64,000 nt of DNA from CAYFPS01 sp964345075. Lineage in GTDB: Bacteria > CAIWAD01. Positions 8,601 to 17,087 of this stretch are shown here, in pieces (the first letter of the stretch is position 1; each line of letters starts with the position of its first letter). A program made the position numbers and the translations under genes. The notes beneath the pieces were generated by a model, which made no database searches, had not been told where the DNA came from, and saw only the letters and a program-made list of their open reading frames with translations. Where the stretch lies: NCBI GenBank assembly GCA_964345075.1, contig CAYFPS010000003.1:138279-202278 (forward strand). The letters run 5' to 3'.

Positions 8601-9244
8601 GGCAGCTCTCCTTCGTTCATCAGGGGCGCAAGTACGCCCTTCAGTTCCTTGAGTCCTCTGGACAGCCTCGACATGACCGTGCCACGGGGAATGCCCAGCG
8701 CCTGGGCCGTCTCGTCGGTGGAAAAGCCCTGCAGCATGCGCAGCACCACCACTGCACGCCTTGAGGGTCCCAGACCGCGCACGGCCCTTCGCACCAGCCG
8801 TGCCCGTTCACGCTCGTCCAGCAGCTCTGCGCCATCGCTCCAGGGTTCCAGATCACGAAAGTCGTCCTGCTCAATGCCGATGAAGCGGGCCAGTCCGCGC
8901 TGCCGCTGCCGCAGCTTGTCCAGCGCGAGATTGATGGCGATGCGTGTCAGATAGGTGCTGAGCTTCGCCTCCTGCCGAAAGGCGCCCAGTGCCCCATGCA
9001 ATCGGATGAAGGTCTCCTGGGCTGCGTCCTCGGCGGCATTGCCCGGCCCCAGCATGCCGATCACGGTGGCGGCCACGCGATCCTGATGGCGCTCCACCAG
9101 CCGGCGAAAGGCGGCATCATCCCCCTTTTTGGCCAGAGCCAGATCCTGCCTGTCCAGCAGTGTCTGTGATTCGGCTTGATTGGGTAGGGCGTGTTCGGTA
9201 TCCACGACGGCTCGAGCTAGTGTCATGGGAAATGGACGATGCAT
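8597..9244 (-). CDS. ECF-family RNA polymerase sigma factor
   Basis: The region 2 motif is AAFRRLVERHQDRV...AEDAAQETFIRLH and the region 4 helix-turn-helix is FSTDETAQALGIPRGTVMSRLSRG, both canonical for sigma-70 family group 4. I chose ATG 9244; the frame is open to 9331, but that start would sit in the promoter region of the divergent glutaredoxin gene. An ATG at 9226 is also possible. It is the first of five genes (sigma, anti-sigma, Spy-like sensor, lipoprotein, Spy-repeat protein) and probably controls them. Confidence 0.88.
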   Translation of the reverse strand: MHRPFPMTLARAVVDTEHALPNQAESQTLLDRQDLALAKKGDDAAFRRLVERHQDRVAATVIGMLGPGNAAEDAAQETFIRLHGALGAFRQEAKLSTYLTRIAINLALDKLRQRQRGLARFIGIEQDDFRDLEPWSDGAELLDERERARLVRRAVRGLGPSRRAVVVLRMLQGFSTDETAQALGIPRGTVMSRLSRGLKELKGVLAPLMNEGELP

Positions 9245-9298
9245 TTCCTTTTCTGATTCCCCGGGCGGAAGAAAATCCTGACGGCGGGGGGCATTCGC

Positions 9299-9304
9299 TA
9301 CCTT
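9299..9304 (+). promoter_or_regulatory. TACCTT -10-like element before the glutaredoxin gene
   Basis: CGCTACCTTTG, 47 bases before the ATG at 9351. It is one of five similar elements in this window. The -35 region is weak. Confidence 0.4.
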
Positions 9305-9350
9305 TGTCCCAACCTCAGCATATCTTGCCATCGTTCAAGAAAGGAAATCC

Positions 9351-9605
9351 ATGGCCGAGTTGATTGTCTACAGTACCAGCTGGTGTCCCGACTGTACCAA
9401 CCTCAAACGTTTTCTCAGTGCTGAAGGCATCGCCTTTCGTGAAATCGACATTGACGCGGAGCCAAAGGCTGCCGAAGAGCTGATTGAAGCCACCGGCAAG
9501 CGCGGCATTCCCTACATGCGCATCGAGGACGAATGGCTCAAGGGCTACCCGCTGGATGCGGGGGGCTTTCGCCGCCAGCTGGCCGAGCGCGGTTTCGGCA
9601 AATGA
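9351..9605 (+). CDS. Glutaredoxin-like protein
   Basis: An 84-residue thioredoxin-fold protein with the redox motif WCPDC (residues 11-15) near the N-terminus and the cis-proline in GIPYM, typical of NrdH/glutaredoxin family disulfide reductases. The C-terminal GYPL in place of the usual GF(R/Q)P is mildly divergent. The reductant (glutathione or thioredoxin reductase) is not evident. Its stop overlaps the start of the NUDIX gene. Confidence 0.88.
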   Translation: MAELIVYSTSWCPDCTNLKRFLSAEGIAFREIDIDAEPKAAEELIEATGKRGIPYMRIEDEWLKGYPLDAGGFRRQLAERGFGK

Positions 9606-10156
9606 AGGCTGAGCAGTTGCAGGAAACGCGGATTGCCTCACGGGAACTTCTAAAAGGCAAGCTGCTGCATGTTTTTGAAGACCGCGTGGAGCTGCCCGAT
9701 GGCCGGGAGGGCCTGCGCGAATGGATTCGTCATCCGGGCGCTGTAGCGCTTGTGCCCTGGTTTCCCCAGCGGCAGTCCGTCCTGCTTGTCCGTCAGTTTC
9801 GCTATCCCGTCGGCCGTGTCCTGTGGGAATTGCCCGCCGGCAAGCTCGACGCTGGCGAAGCGCACGAAGCCTGCGGGCGGCGCGAGCTGATGGAAGAGAC
9901 CGGGTGGGAAGCAGGCGAGCTGATCCACCTGCAGGATCTGATGCCCTGTGTGGGCTACGCCGACGAGGTGATTCATCTCTATTACACGGAGCCTGTTCGT
10001 CAGGGTGAAAGCTGTCTGGACGCCGGCGAATTTCTCGATGTCCATGAAATCCCCCTGCCCGAACTGCGCCGCATGCTGGCCGCCGGTGAAATCCTCGATG
10101 GCAAGACGCTGGTCGGCCTGCACCTGCTACTGGCCAGAATTGGAGATCGTGCATGA
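9602..10156 (+). CDS. NUDIX hydrolase, ADP-ribose pyrophosphatase-like
   Basis: A 184-residue protein starting at ATG 9602, which overlaps the previous stop (ATGA). The NUDIX box is intact: G-K-L-D-A-G-E, then REL-x-EE-TGW, about residues 80-102. The flanking LWELPAGKLDAGE is characteristic of ADP-sugar (ADP-ribose) pyrophosphatases. Such enzymes clear free ADP-ribose to AMP and ribose-5-phosphate in the cytoplasm. Its end overlaps the start of recJ. Confidence 0.88.
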   Translation: MKAEQLQETRIASRELLKGKLLHVFEDRVELPDGREGLREWIRHPGAVALVPWFPQRQSVLLVRQFRYPVGRVLWELPAGKLDAGEAHEACGRRELMEETGWEAGELIHLQDLMPCVGYADEVIHLYYTEPVRQGESCLDAGEFLDVHEIPLPELRRMLAAGEILDGKTLVGLHLLLARIGDRA

Positions 10157-11787
10157 AGGAGCGTGCCTGGCGACTGCTGGACGATGGAACTGAAAAGGTG
10201 GGAGTTCTGGAACGGGTTGCCCGCAGGCGCTCGCTCGACCCTGCCCTGGAAGTGCTGCACGATCCTTTTCTGATGCCGGACATGACCGTCGCGGTTGAGC
10301 GCATTCAAAAGGCGATTCAGGCCAAAGATAGAATCCTCATCTTTGGCGACTACGATGCCGACGGGATCACAGGTTCCACCCTGCTTTACACCTGCCTGAA
10401 GGACATGGGTGCCTGGGTCGGCATTCGCCTGCCGCACCGCGAGCGGGACGGTTATGGCTTGCAGGTCAAACATGCCGAAGAGGCGGCCAGCAAAGGCGTT
10501 CAGCTGCTGATTACCGTCGACAACGGCACCACTGCGATCGATGCGCTGAAAGCCGCGCGCAGGGCTGGCCTGGATGTAATCATTCTGGATCATCACAGCC
10601 TGCATGGGGAGTCCCCGCCCTGTCTGGCGCTGGTCAATCCCCATCGACCGGATTCCCACTACCCTGAACGCATTCTGGCAGCTGTCGGAATTGTCTTCAA
10701 ACTGACGCAGGCCCTTGGCTGGAAGCGCGCGCACGATCAGCTGGACATGGTGGCACTGGGCACGGTCGCGGATATGGCGCAGCTGGTGGGCGAAAACCGC
10801 CACATGGTCAAGCTGGGTCTGGAACGCATGGGCAGCAATCCATCCCCCGGCATTCGGGCCATGCTGGAACAGTGCAAGCACAGCGAACCCGATGCCATGA
10901 CGCTGGGCTGGCAGTTGGGGCCCAGGGTGAATGCTTCCGGCCGGCTGGATGATCCCATGCTCGCCTCCGAACTGTTGATGGCACAGGACAGGAACCAGGC
11001 TCGTGAATTGGCCGATCGGCTGGAGAAGCTCAATGTCAAACGCCGCGAGCTGCAGGATATTGCGATGGATCAGGTGCGCAAGGCCCTGAATGGTGCGAGC
11101 AAACTGCCACCGCTACTGATCATGCGTGGTGCCAGCTGGCATCTGGGCGTGATCGGCCTGATTGCCGGGCGCATGCAGCAGGAATTCGGCCGTCCTTCGG
11201 TTGTTTTGAGCGGTGCCGCGCCGGACGGTCGCCTGCGGGGCAGCGCGCGCAGTCTGCCGGGCTATCATATTACACAGGCCTTTGTCCGCTGTGGCGAACA
11301 TATCGATGAATTCGGCGGGCATGCCGAGGCAGCGGGTCTGACCGTTCATCCTGATAACTACCAGGCCTTTGCAAGAGCCCTGACCCGGGATGCCCTGGAG
11401 AGGGAGGCCGGGATGGAGCCGCCGGCACTGGAAATTGACACGCTGGTTCGCGCCGAAGAGCTGGAACTGGACCTGCTGCGCCAGCTGAAGGAAATCGAGC
11501 CCTGCGGTACGGGCAATCCGGCGGTGAATCTGGGCCTGGCCAATGCGACCATCACCCGCACCTTTTCCATGTCGGGCGGCAAGCACCTGAAGCTGATTCT
11601 TGAAAAGGATGGCCGGGAGTTCGAGGCTGTCTGGTGGAACCACGGTTCTCTGCCTGAAGGGCTGGAATACAGGCAGGCGGCCGACTGCGTCTTCACACCG
11701 CAAAGCAACACCTGGAACGGAAAGACCAACCTGCAGCTCGTGCTGGAAGACCTGCGCCCGGCCGGTGCCTTTGACAAGGCATCCTGA
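10153..11787 (+). CDS. Single-stranded-DNA exonuclease RecJ
   Basis: A 544-residue DHH-family 5'-3' ssDNA exonuclease for recombination and mismatch or gap repair. The motifs are intact: FGDYDADGITG (64-74), VDNGTT, the LDHH signature near 145, the DHHA1 region with FGGHAEAAG near 380, and an OB-like C-terminal part. It is close in length to E. coli RecJ. It is coupled to the NUDIX gene (4-base overlap), and xerD starts one base after its stop. No copy of the dispersed 8-mer falls in it. Confidence 0.95.
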   Translation: MKERAWRLLDDGTEKVGVLERVARRRSLDPALEVLHDPFLMPDMTVAVERIQKAIQAKDRILIFGDYDADGITGSTLLYTCLKDMGAWVGIRLPHRERDGYGLQVKHAEEAASKGVQLLITVDNGTTAIDALKAARRAGLDVIILDHHSLHGESPPCLALVNPHRPDSHYPERILAAVGIVFKLTQALGWKRAHDQLDMVALGTVADMAQLVGENRHMVKLGLERMGSNPSPGIRAMLEQCKHSEPDAMTLGWQLGPRVNASGRLDDPMLASELLMAQDRNQARELADRLEKLNVKRRELQDIAMDQVRKALNGASKLPPLLIMRGASWHLGVIGLIAGRMQQEFGRPSVVLSGAAPDGRLRGSARSLPGYHITQAFVRCGEHIDEFGGHAEAAGLTVHPDNYQAFARALTRDALEREAGMEPPALEIDTLVRAEELELDLLRQLKEIEPCGTGNPAVNLGLANATITRTFSMSGGKHLKLILEKDGREFEAVWWNHGSLPEGLEYRQAADCVFTPQSNTWNGKTNLQLVLEDLRPAGAFDKAS

Positions 11788-11788
11788 A

Positions 11789-12718
11789 ATGGAAGACAGG
11801 CACCTGCTCAGCCGTTATCTGGACCATTGCCGCTATGAACGCGGCCTTTCCGAAAATACGCTGAGTGCCTACGAGCACGACCTGCTGCGCTATCTGGACG
11901 GGCTGGAAACACTGGGCACAAGTGCCCTTGAAGTGGACATTCACGGGCTTGAGCGCCTGATGGGTCTGCTGGCCGATTACGGTCTCTCCGTGCGCAGCCA
12001 ATCCCGGGCGGTCAGTGTGATACGCGGCCTGCATGCCTGGCTGGCTGCCGAAGAGCTTCGTCCTTCCGATCCTGCCCGCCTGCTGGAAACGCCGCGACTG
12101 ATCCGTCCCCTGCCACGCACCTTGAGCGGCCCGGAGATTCTGCGCCTGCTGGAGCTGCCAGCAGAGGAGCCGGGCAGCCTTGGTCATTACCTTCGTCTGC
12201 GTGATACAGCCCTGCTTGAAACAGCCTATGGCAGCGGGCTGCGCGTCAGCGAACTGATCGGTTTGGGATTCCAGCACCTCTTGAAGGAAGAGGGGCTCAT
12301 TCGCGTGATCGGCAAAGGTTCAAAGGAGCGGGTTGTGCCGCTGGGCGAACACGGCTGGAAGGCCCTTGAAGCCTGGATGAGCGAGGGCCGTCCGCGCATT
12401 CTGGATCGCTGCAAAAGTGCCGAGCGGCGGCGGGATGGGGCCTGGCGCATTTTCCTGAATCATCTGGGCGGGCCGCTGACACGCATGGGCTTCTGGAAGA
12501 TCCTGCGCAAGCGACTGAACCAGTCTGGTCTTTCCGGCGAGTATCATCCACACAGCCTGCGTCACAGTTTTGCCACTCACCTGCTGGAGGGGGGCGCCAG
12601 TCTGCGCGCCGTGCAGGAAATGCTGGGTCACGCGGATATCGGGACCACGCAGATTTACACTCATGTGGATCGCGAATTCCTGCGCAGGCAATACCAGAGC
12701 CATCACCCGCGGCCCTGA
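11789..12718 (+). CDS. Tyrosine recombinase XerC/XerD
   Basis: A 309-residue chromosome-dimer-resolution-type recombinase. The N-terminal SAM-like domain (YERGLSENTLSAYEHDL) is followed by the catalytic domain. The catalytic Arg is in SGLRVSEL (near 152), the Lys in GKGSKER, H-x-L-R in HSLRHSFATH (near 255-258), the second His in LGHADI and the nucleophile Tyr in TQIYTHV (near 289). I start it at ATG 11789, directly after recJ. Xer recombinases act with a partner at dif; the partner is not in the window. Confidence 0.92.
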   Translation: MEDRHLLSRYLDHCRYERGLSENTLSAYEHDLLRYLDGLETLGTSALEVDIHGLERLMGLLADYGLSVRSQSRAVSVIRGLHAWLAAEELRPSDPARLLETPRLIRPLPRTLSGPEILRLLELPAEEPGSLGHYLRLRDTALLETAYGSGLRVSELIGLGFQHLLKEEGLIRVIGKGSKERVVPLGEHGWKALEAWMSEGRPRILDRCKSAERRRDGAWRIFLNHLGGPLTRMGFWKILRKRLNQSGLSGEYHPHSLRHSFATHLLEGGASLRAVQEMLGHADIGTTQIYTHVDREFLRRQYQSHHPRP

Positions 12719-13450
12719 TTAGTCCGGCCTTCTGGCCAGCACAATCAGGCTGACACCCAGCGGCATGGCCAGCCGCCCGATCCAGAGCCTTTCCAGCGAG
12801 AAGATGTGATACAACAGGGAATTGACTGGAGCCGCCGGCAGATCCATGTCTCCGCCCTTGTCGCCAAAGGCCTTCTTGAGCAGCCGAATGCCCAGTACAA
12901 GGGGAAAGAGCAGGCTGTTGTAGTAACTGGAGTAGTCAAGCTCAAAGCCCGCATCCTTCAGGAGCCGGTTCAGCTCGCCCTTGGTGTAGCGCCTGAAGTG
13001 CTCGTGCTCTTCATCGTGGCGGCTCCACAAAAAAGAGAAGGCCGGTACGGTCAGGAGCAGGCGGCCCCCGGGTTTCAGCCTGCCAATCAGCGCCTGCAGG
13101 GTTGCACGATCGTCCTTGATATGTTCAAGGACATCGGTCAGCAGAATCAGATCCTGCGAGGATTCTTCAAAAGGAATCTCGTCTGGCAGGCTGCCCTGGC
13201 GCAGATCGGCCCCATCGCCCAGCAGGCGACCCGCGTGCTCCAGCGCTCTGGGGGAGGGATCCAGCCCTGCCAGCCGTACATTGCCCGGCAACTGGGAGAG
13301 CAGCAGGCCGGTGCCACAGCCAGCGTCCATGACGCGCATGCCCGGCTTCAGCAGCGGCTTCAGCAGCTTAAGCACAATCCGGGCGCGGGCGCGAAACCAG
13401 AAGTGCTCGCGCTGCGTGGCTTCCATCTGATCGAATAAATGATCCCTCAT
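12719..13450 (-). CDS. SAM-dependent methyltransferase
   Basis: A class I methyltransferase with the SAM motif VMDAGCGTGLLLSQL, the acidic LAGLDPSP loop, and LLTDVLEHIKDD followed by LKPGGRLLLTVPAF. The C-terminus has two hydrophobic stretches (LLFPLVLGIRLL and LAMPLGVSLIVLA), which suggest membrane association, as in UbiG/methyltransf_11-type enzymes acting on lipid or glycan substrates. I chose ATG 13450 (MRDHLFDQ); the frame stays open upstream to 13486. The gene converges on xerD with no gap. The substrate is unknown. Confidence 0.78.
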   Translation of the reverse strand: MRDHLFDQMEATQREHFWFRARARIVLKLLKPLLKPGMRVMDAGCGTGLLLSQLPGNVRLAGLDPSPRALEHAGRLLGDGADLRQGSLPDEIPFEESSQDLILLTDVLEHIKDDRATLQALIGRLKPGGRLLLTVPAFSFLWSRHDEEHEHFRRYTKGELNRLLKDAGFELDYSSYYNSLLFPLVLGIRLLKKAFGDKGGDMDLPAAPVNSLLYHIFSLERLWIGRLAMPLGVSLIVLARRPD

Positions 13451-13548
13451 GGGGGAAAAGGTAAGGAACCCTGCAGGTCCACCCATCCAGCCTGATCGCC
13501 TACGATCACGAACTACGCCAGTCCGGGGCCTTCACTCTGCTTTGCGGA

Positions 13549-14112
13549 GTGGATGAAGCCGGTCGCGGACCGCTGGCTGGTCCGGTTACGGCTGCTGCCG
13601 TGATCCTGCCGCCGGACAGCTCGCTGATCGGGCTCAACGATTCAAAAAAGCTCAGTGCCCGCAAGAGGCAGGAACTTGAGTCCGTGATACAAGACGAGGC
13701 ATTGGCCTGGGCTCTGGGCTGGGCAAGCGCGGCCGAAATCGATCAGCGGAACATCCTGAAAGCGACCTTTCTGGCCATGGGTCGGGCCTTGGCTGGCTTG
13801 AACCTCAAGCCCGACTTCATCCTGGTGGATGGCCGTGACTACCCCTTTGGCGAGATGCCCGGACGCAGCCAGATCAAGGGTGACGCCACCAGCGCCAGCA
13901 TCGCGGCGGCCAGCATTCTGGCCAAGGAAGCCCGCGACCGCTATATGCGCGAGCTGGACGAACGCTACCCGGCTTATGGTTTCGCCCGGCATATGGGCTA
14001 TGGCACCGCCGCGCACATGCAGGCGATTCGGGAGCTTGGCCCAACACTCGAACACCGCAAGAGTTTCCGCCTGGGATGCGATTCTCTGCAAAGTGAGTTG
14101 TTCTCTACTTGA
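13549..14112 (+). CDS. Ribonuclease HII (start uncertain)
   Basis: It degrades RNA in RNA-DNA hybrids and removes misincorporated ribonucleotides. The catalytic set is visible: DEAGRGPLAGP (Asp-Glu), VDGRDYP and DATSASIAAASILAKEARD. The only standard start is GTG 13549, which is the Val of the GVDEAGRG strand and would remove part of the fold. The same frame is open back to 13465 and encodes a plausible N-terminus (YDHELRQSGAFTLLCG) but has no ATG, GTG or TTG. Either a CTG (13471 or 13492) initiates after AAGGTAAGGA, or a frameshift separates it from ATG 13449. Confidence 0.85.
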   Translation: MDEAGRGPLAGPVTAAAVILPPDSSLIGLNDSKKLSARKRQELESVIQDEALAWALGWASAAEIDQRNILKATFLAMGRALAGLNLKPDFILVDGRDYPFGEMPGRSQIKGDATSASIAAASILAKEARDRYMRELDERYPAYGFARHMGYGTAAHMQAIRELGPTLEHRKSFRLGCDSLQSELFST

Positions 14113-14172
14113 TCCACTGAAGCGCAATCGCAAGTTTGTCACACACCCCCACAATACACCACTGGATGGCCC

Positions 14173-16782
14173 ATGTTCCTCTATCCATTTCTTTCTCTGC
14201 TGCTCCTGACAGGCACGGCAAGTGCCCAGATCATCGAAGAGAGCGGAAGCTTTCAAGGATTCATGGCTGGCGAGGAAAATGCCGCCGCCTATGACAACTG
14301 GATCAGTCATGTTGTCGAAGGGATTGCCCGACCGGGCTACAATGTCTATGCGCCCCCGGCGCTGGATCCCCAGCTGAACGGCTTTGGCAGTTTTGAGGTT
14401 CTCCCGGATAATGCGGCCGGCGACGAAGTCCTGCAGCTCTTTGCCGATCTGGCCGACAGCCTGCTTGCCGGCAATGCCGATGGTGCCTGGGCGCGTCTGC
14501 AGACAGGGCCGTTGATTGATTATGAACTGGTCCGCTTTCAGGACAGCGACAGTGGCCGCGAGCTTCTCATGCTGCGTGAAACACTGGATCTTTCCTACAC
14601 GGATCCAGGAGATGAGGATACCGAGGAAGACGATGTCCATGGCAGTTTCCACCACGGCTGGGGCCTCTTCGTGTTCAGCCCGGCTGCGGCCAGACCGCAC
14701 TGGATGGTGCAGGCGCCCCACCCCAATGACGACTATCCCAGCCCTTACATGGCCGTTGACCTGTTCCAGAGACACGACGCCGGCCTGCTGATGATCAATG
14801 GCGCCGGCCGGGAAGTTGCCTACACAGGCGGCGCGGCCGATTACACCAACGGTGAAAGCCTTAGCGACCCCACGCGTAATTGTCGCCATCCCTTTGCCGT
14901 GATACACGAGCGTGTGGTCGAGCATTATCGTGGACAGGGCGAGATCGAGCGTACGATTCAGGTACACAGCTACGACGATGCCAGTCACCGTGACCTGAAG
15001 AGCTGCGTTGTCAGCGACGGGCGCTATCGCCGCCTGCATTCGCAGCCGCTGCTGGATGGAGGCGACGGACACGCCGGGCTCTTCAACAATCTGGCGCAGC
15101 CCATGTTTCCCTCAGGCGCTTTCGGATTCTTCCACGATGCCGTCAATTTGCAGGAATATGTCGCCCATCAGGCCTGGAACACCTTCACGGTTGATGGCGG
15201 AACGCCCGGACAGTCCCTGCCGCTTTACATTTCGGCCAGCCTCTGGGGCCATCCCACCAGTTGTCAGGAGCTCTACAGTCATGACGATCTGCAGGACGGC
15301 ACCACGGTGGAAGACTGGATACATATTGAGATGGACGAGCTGCCCACGCTGGTTCACGATCTGGGCGAGAACTTCTGGTACCAGATAGATGGCAGCGTGG
15401 CCGACTGGAGTCAGTTCGGTCGGGTACGGCAGTATTACCGCCCGCTCTTTGACGCGCTGGCCACGGCCGAGGACTCGCTGGCTGCAGGGCTCGCAGGCCC
15501 CGAACCCACTCAAGTCACGAATCTGCAGGTGACGGAAATCGATGTGGATCGCCTGCGCCTGGCCTGGACACCCCTCAAATCAAGCTCTTTTGAGAGCTAT
15601 GAGATTCTGCTGGACCCCTCTGGCAACCTGACGGACGATGCCCAGATCCTCGACTTCGGCGATATCCATCAGCTCTGCTGGCCGGCCCTGAAATGGGTTG
15701 ATGTGGATGGGCTCGACTATCAGGTGGAATACGCCATCGCCCTGCGTGGGCGGGATCGTCAGGGTAGAAGAGGCGCTTTGAGTGACACGCTCAGGGCCAC
15801 GCCCGATGACCTGCTGCCGCCGCGCTTCATTCCGGATTATCCCGATGGGCACAGCCGCTTCTGGATCAGGCCCGATGGCGGAACCGTGACCGTTCGCGTG
15901 CTGGATGAAGATCATCTGGTGGATCTTTCCAGTCTTGAATGGCGCATGGATGTCAACATGAACGGGGCCTACGATCCTTTCCTGGAGTTCTGGCATACAA
16001 CAGATATTAGTGGCACGGGTGCAAGCGTGCTGGTGGACATTGCCCTGCCCGCGCCCGGCTTTACCAGTTTCAGCCGGATCGAGTTCCGCGCCCATGACGA
16101 TCAGCATCCTGTCTGGGGCTGCAGCGGCAGCGATGATGAGTGCGGCATTGACGATGACTNNNNNNNNNNGGAAATCGGTGTGGATCCTGATCCGCCCATG
16201 GCTTTTGCCGGAACACCTGCCGTGCAGATTCCAACCGATGGTGGCCTGCGCATTTTATGGGACGGTCAGCCTGCCGACAGCACCTTCTTCAGCCATCAGG
16301 TCGCGCTGGATGCAGAGGAGATTCTCGATTTCGACAGTGCCAGCATGATCCTCGATCGGCGCGATGTGCTCAGCCTGGGCAACCCGACGATTCATTCGCT
16401 GACCCTGGACAGCACCTGGCAGCCGGGCAGCACGCTCAATCTGCGCCTGCGCGTGATCGATGCGGCGGGTAACGCGGGCCCGGCCTCGGAAAACATGTCC
16501 TTTGCCTACTGGAATCCAGAGTTCTGCCAGACGGAGCTGGAGGTCATCGGCATGCAGGACGCCTGGCTGGATCTGGCCTGGCAAAGCACCTGCACGGTTG
16601 AAGGTCTGGCCATTGCCGGATGGTGGCTGCATGTCACGCAGGACCCCTGGGAGGCCGCTACGGAGGAGAATCGCGTGCAGTTCGTCACTGCCAGTCCCTT
16701 GCGCCTGAACTGGAGCGAGCTTGGCGGCAGGGCCTTCTTTCAGCTGATTCCCGTTCTGGAGCTTGCGCCAGCGCAGGATTGA
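14173..16782 (+). CDS. Large secreted protein with fibronectin III-like region
   Basis: An 869-residue predicted exported protein with a signal peptide (LSLLLLTGTASAQ). The N-terminal 430 residues form an unfamiliar domain rich in His and Asp (FHHGWGLFVFSP, APHPNDDYPSPYMA, HPFAVIHERVVEHY) that could be a metal-dependent hydrolase; no family can be named with confidence. From about 445 it has fibronectin type III-like beta segments (VTNLQVTEIDVDRLRLAW). A 10-N gap at 16160-16169 keeps the frame. There is no C-terminal sorting domain of the kind seen in two other secreted proteins here. Confidence 0.7.
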   Translation: MFLYPFLSLLLLTGTASAQIIEESGSFQGFMAGEENAAAYDNWISHVVEGIARPGYNVYAPPALDPQLNGFGSFEVLPDNAAGDEVLQLFADLADSLLAGNADGAWARLQTGPLIDYELVRFQDSDSGRELLMLRETLDLSYTDPGDEDTEEDDVHGSFHHGWGLFVFSPAAARPHWMVQAPHPNDDYPSPYMAVDLFQRHDAGLLMINGAGREVAYTGGAADYTNGESLSDPTRNCRHPFAVIHERVVEHYRGQGEIERTIQVHSYDDASHRDLKSCVVSDGRYRRLHSQPLLDGGDGHAGLFNNLAQPMFPSGAFGFFHDAVNLQEYVAHQAWNTFTVDGGTPGQSLPLYISASLWGHPTSCQELYSHDDLQDGTTVEDWIHIEMDELPTLVHDLGENFWYQIDGSVADWSQFGRVRQYYRPLFDALATAEDSLAAGLAGPEPTQVTNLQVTEIDVDRLRLAWTPLKSSSFESYEILLDPSGNLTDDAQILDFGDIHQLCWPALKWVDVDGLDYQVEYAIALRGRDRQGRRGALSDTLRATPDDLLPPRFIPDYPDGHSRFWIRPDGGTVTVRVLDEDHLVDLSSLEWRMDVNMNGAYDPFLEFWHTTDISGTGASVLVDIALPAPGFTSFSRIEFRAHDDQHPVWGCSGSDDECGIDDDXXXXEIGVDPDPPMAFAGTPAVQIPTDGGLRILWDGQPADSTFFSHQVALDAEEILDFDSASMILDRRDVLSLGNPTIHSLTLDSTWQPGSTLNLRLRVIDAAGNAGPASENMSFAYWNPEFCQTELEVIGMQDAWLDLAWQSTCTVEGLAIAGWWLHVTQDPWEAATEENRVQFVTASPLRLNWSELGGRAFFQLIPVLELAPAQD
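16160..16169. other. Assembly gap (10 N)
   Basis: It lies within the large secreted protein, in frame on both sides, in an Asp-rich stretch that may be repetitive. Confidence 0.95.
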
Positions 16783-16873
16783 TCTTGCAAAGTTCCTTGG
16801 CAATCCTTACCATTTGCGTTCGCCCAAAACCGGCTTAGCGCCGGTGGCAATGAAGAAAACGGAGGATTGATAA

Positions 16874-17026
16874 ATGGCAAAGGTCCAGAAATTCGTCGCC
16901 AAGGAAGTCTCGCACGACCGTCCTGTGCTGAAGGTGACCATGGAGAAGACGGACAAGGGCACGTTCCGTGTCAAGAAGGAAATCGTCTACGTGACGAAGG
17001 ACAACGAGAAGGAAGTATTGGGCTAA
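16874..17026 (+). CDS. Small basic protein, 50 residues, unknown function
   Basis: ATG 16874 follows GGAGG with good spacing, and the frame ends at TAA 17024. The product is 50 residues, rich in Lys and Val with alternating beta-like patterning (KVTMEKTDKGTFRVKKEIVYV). I do not recognise a family. A hairpin (16828-16846, ACCGGC/GCGCCGGT) precedes it and a terminator follows it, so it looks like an independently expressed gene, perhaps a highly expressed small nucleic-acid-binding protein; that role is only a guess. Confidence 0.72.
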   Translation: MAKVQKFVAKEVSHDRPVLKVTMEKTDKGTFRVKKEIVYVTKDNEKEVLG

Positions 17027-17050
17027 GCCCGGCTTCAAATCGACCTATCC

Positions 17051-17074
17051 AGGCCTGGCAACGGGCCTTTTTTT
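17051..17074 (+). terminator. Intrinsic terminator of the small protein gene
   Basis: A short stem AGGCCT/GGGCCT with an eight-base loop is followed by seven T. deoB starts 14 bases later. Confidence 0.75.
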
Positions 17075-17087
17075 GTTTAGGGGCATT

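Noticed and set aside
13642..15072. A 476-codon open frame on the - strand
   Set aside because: It is antisense to rnhB and the large secreted protein, spans their intergenic region and has no start signal or motif.
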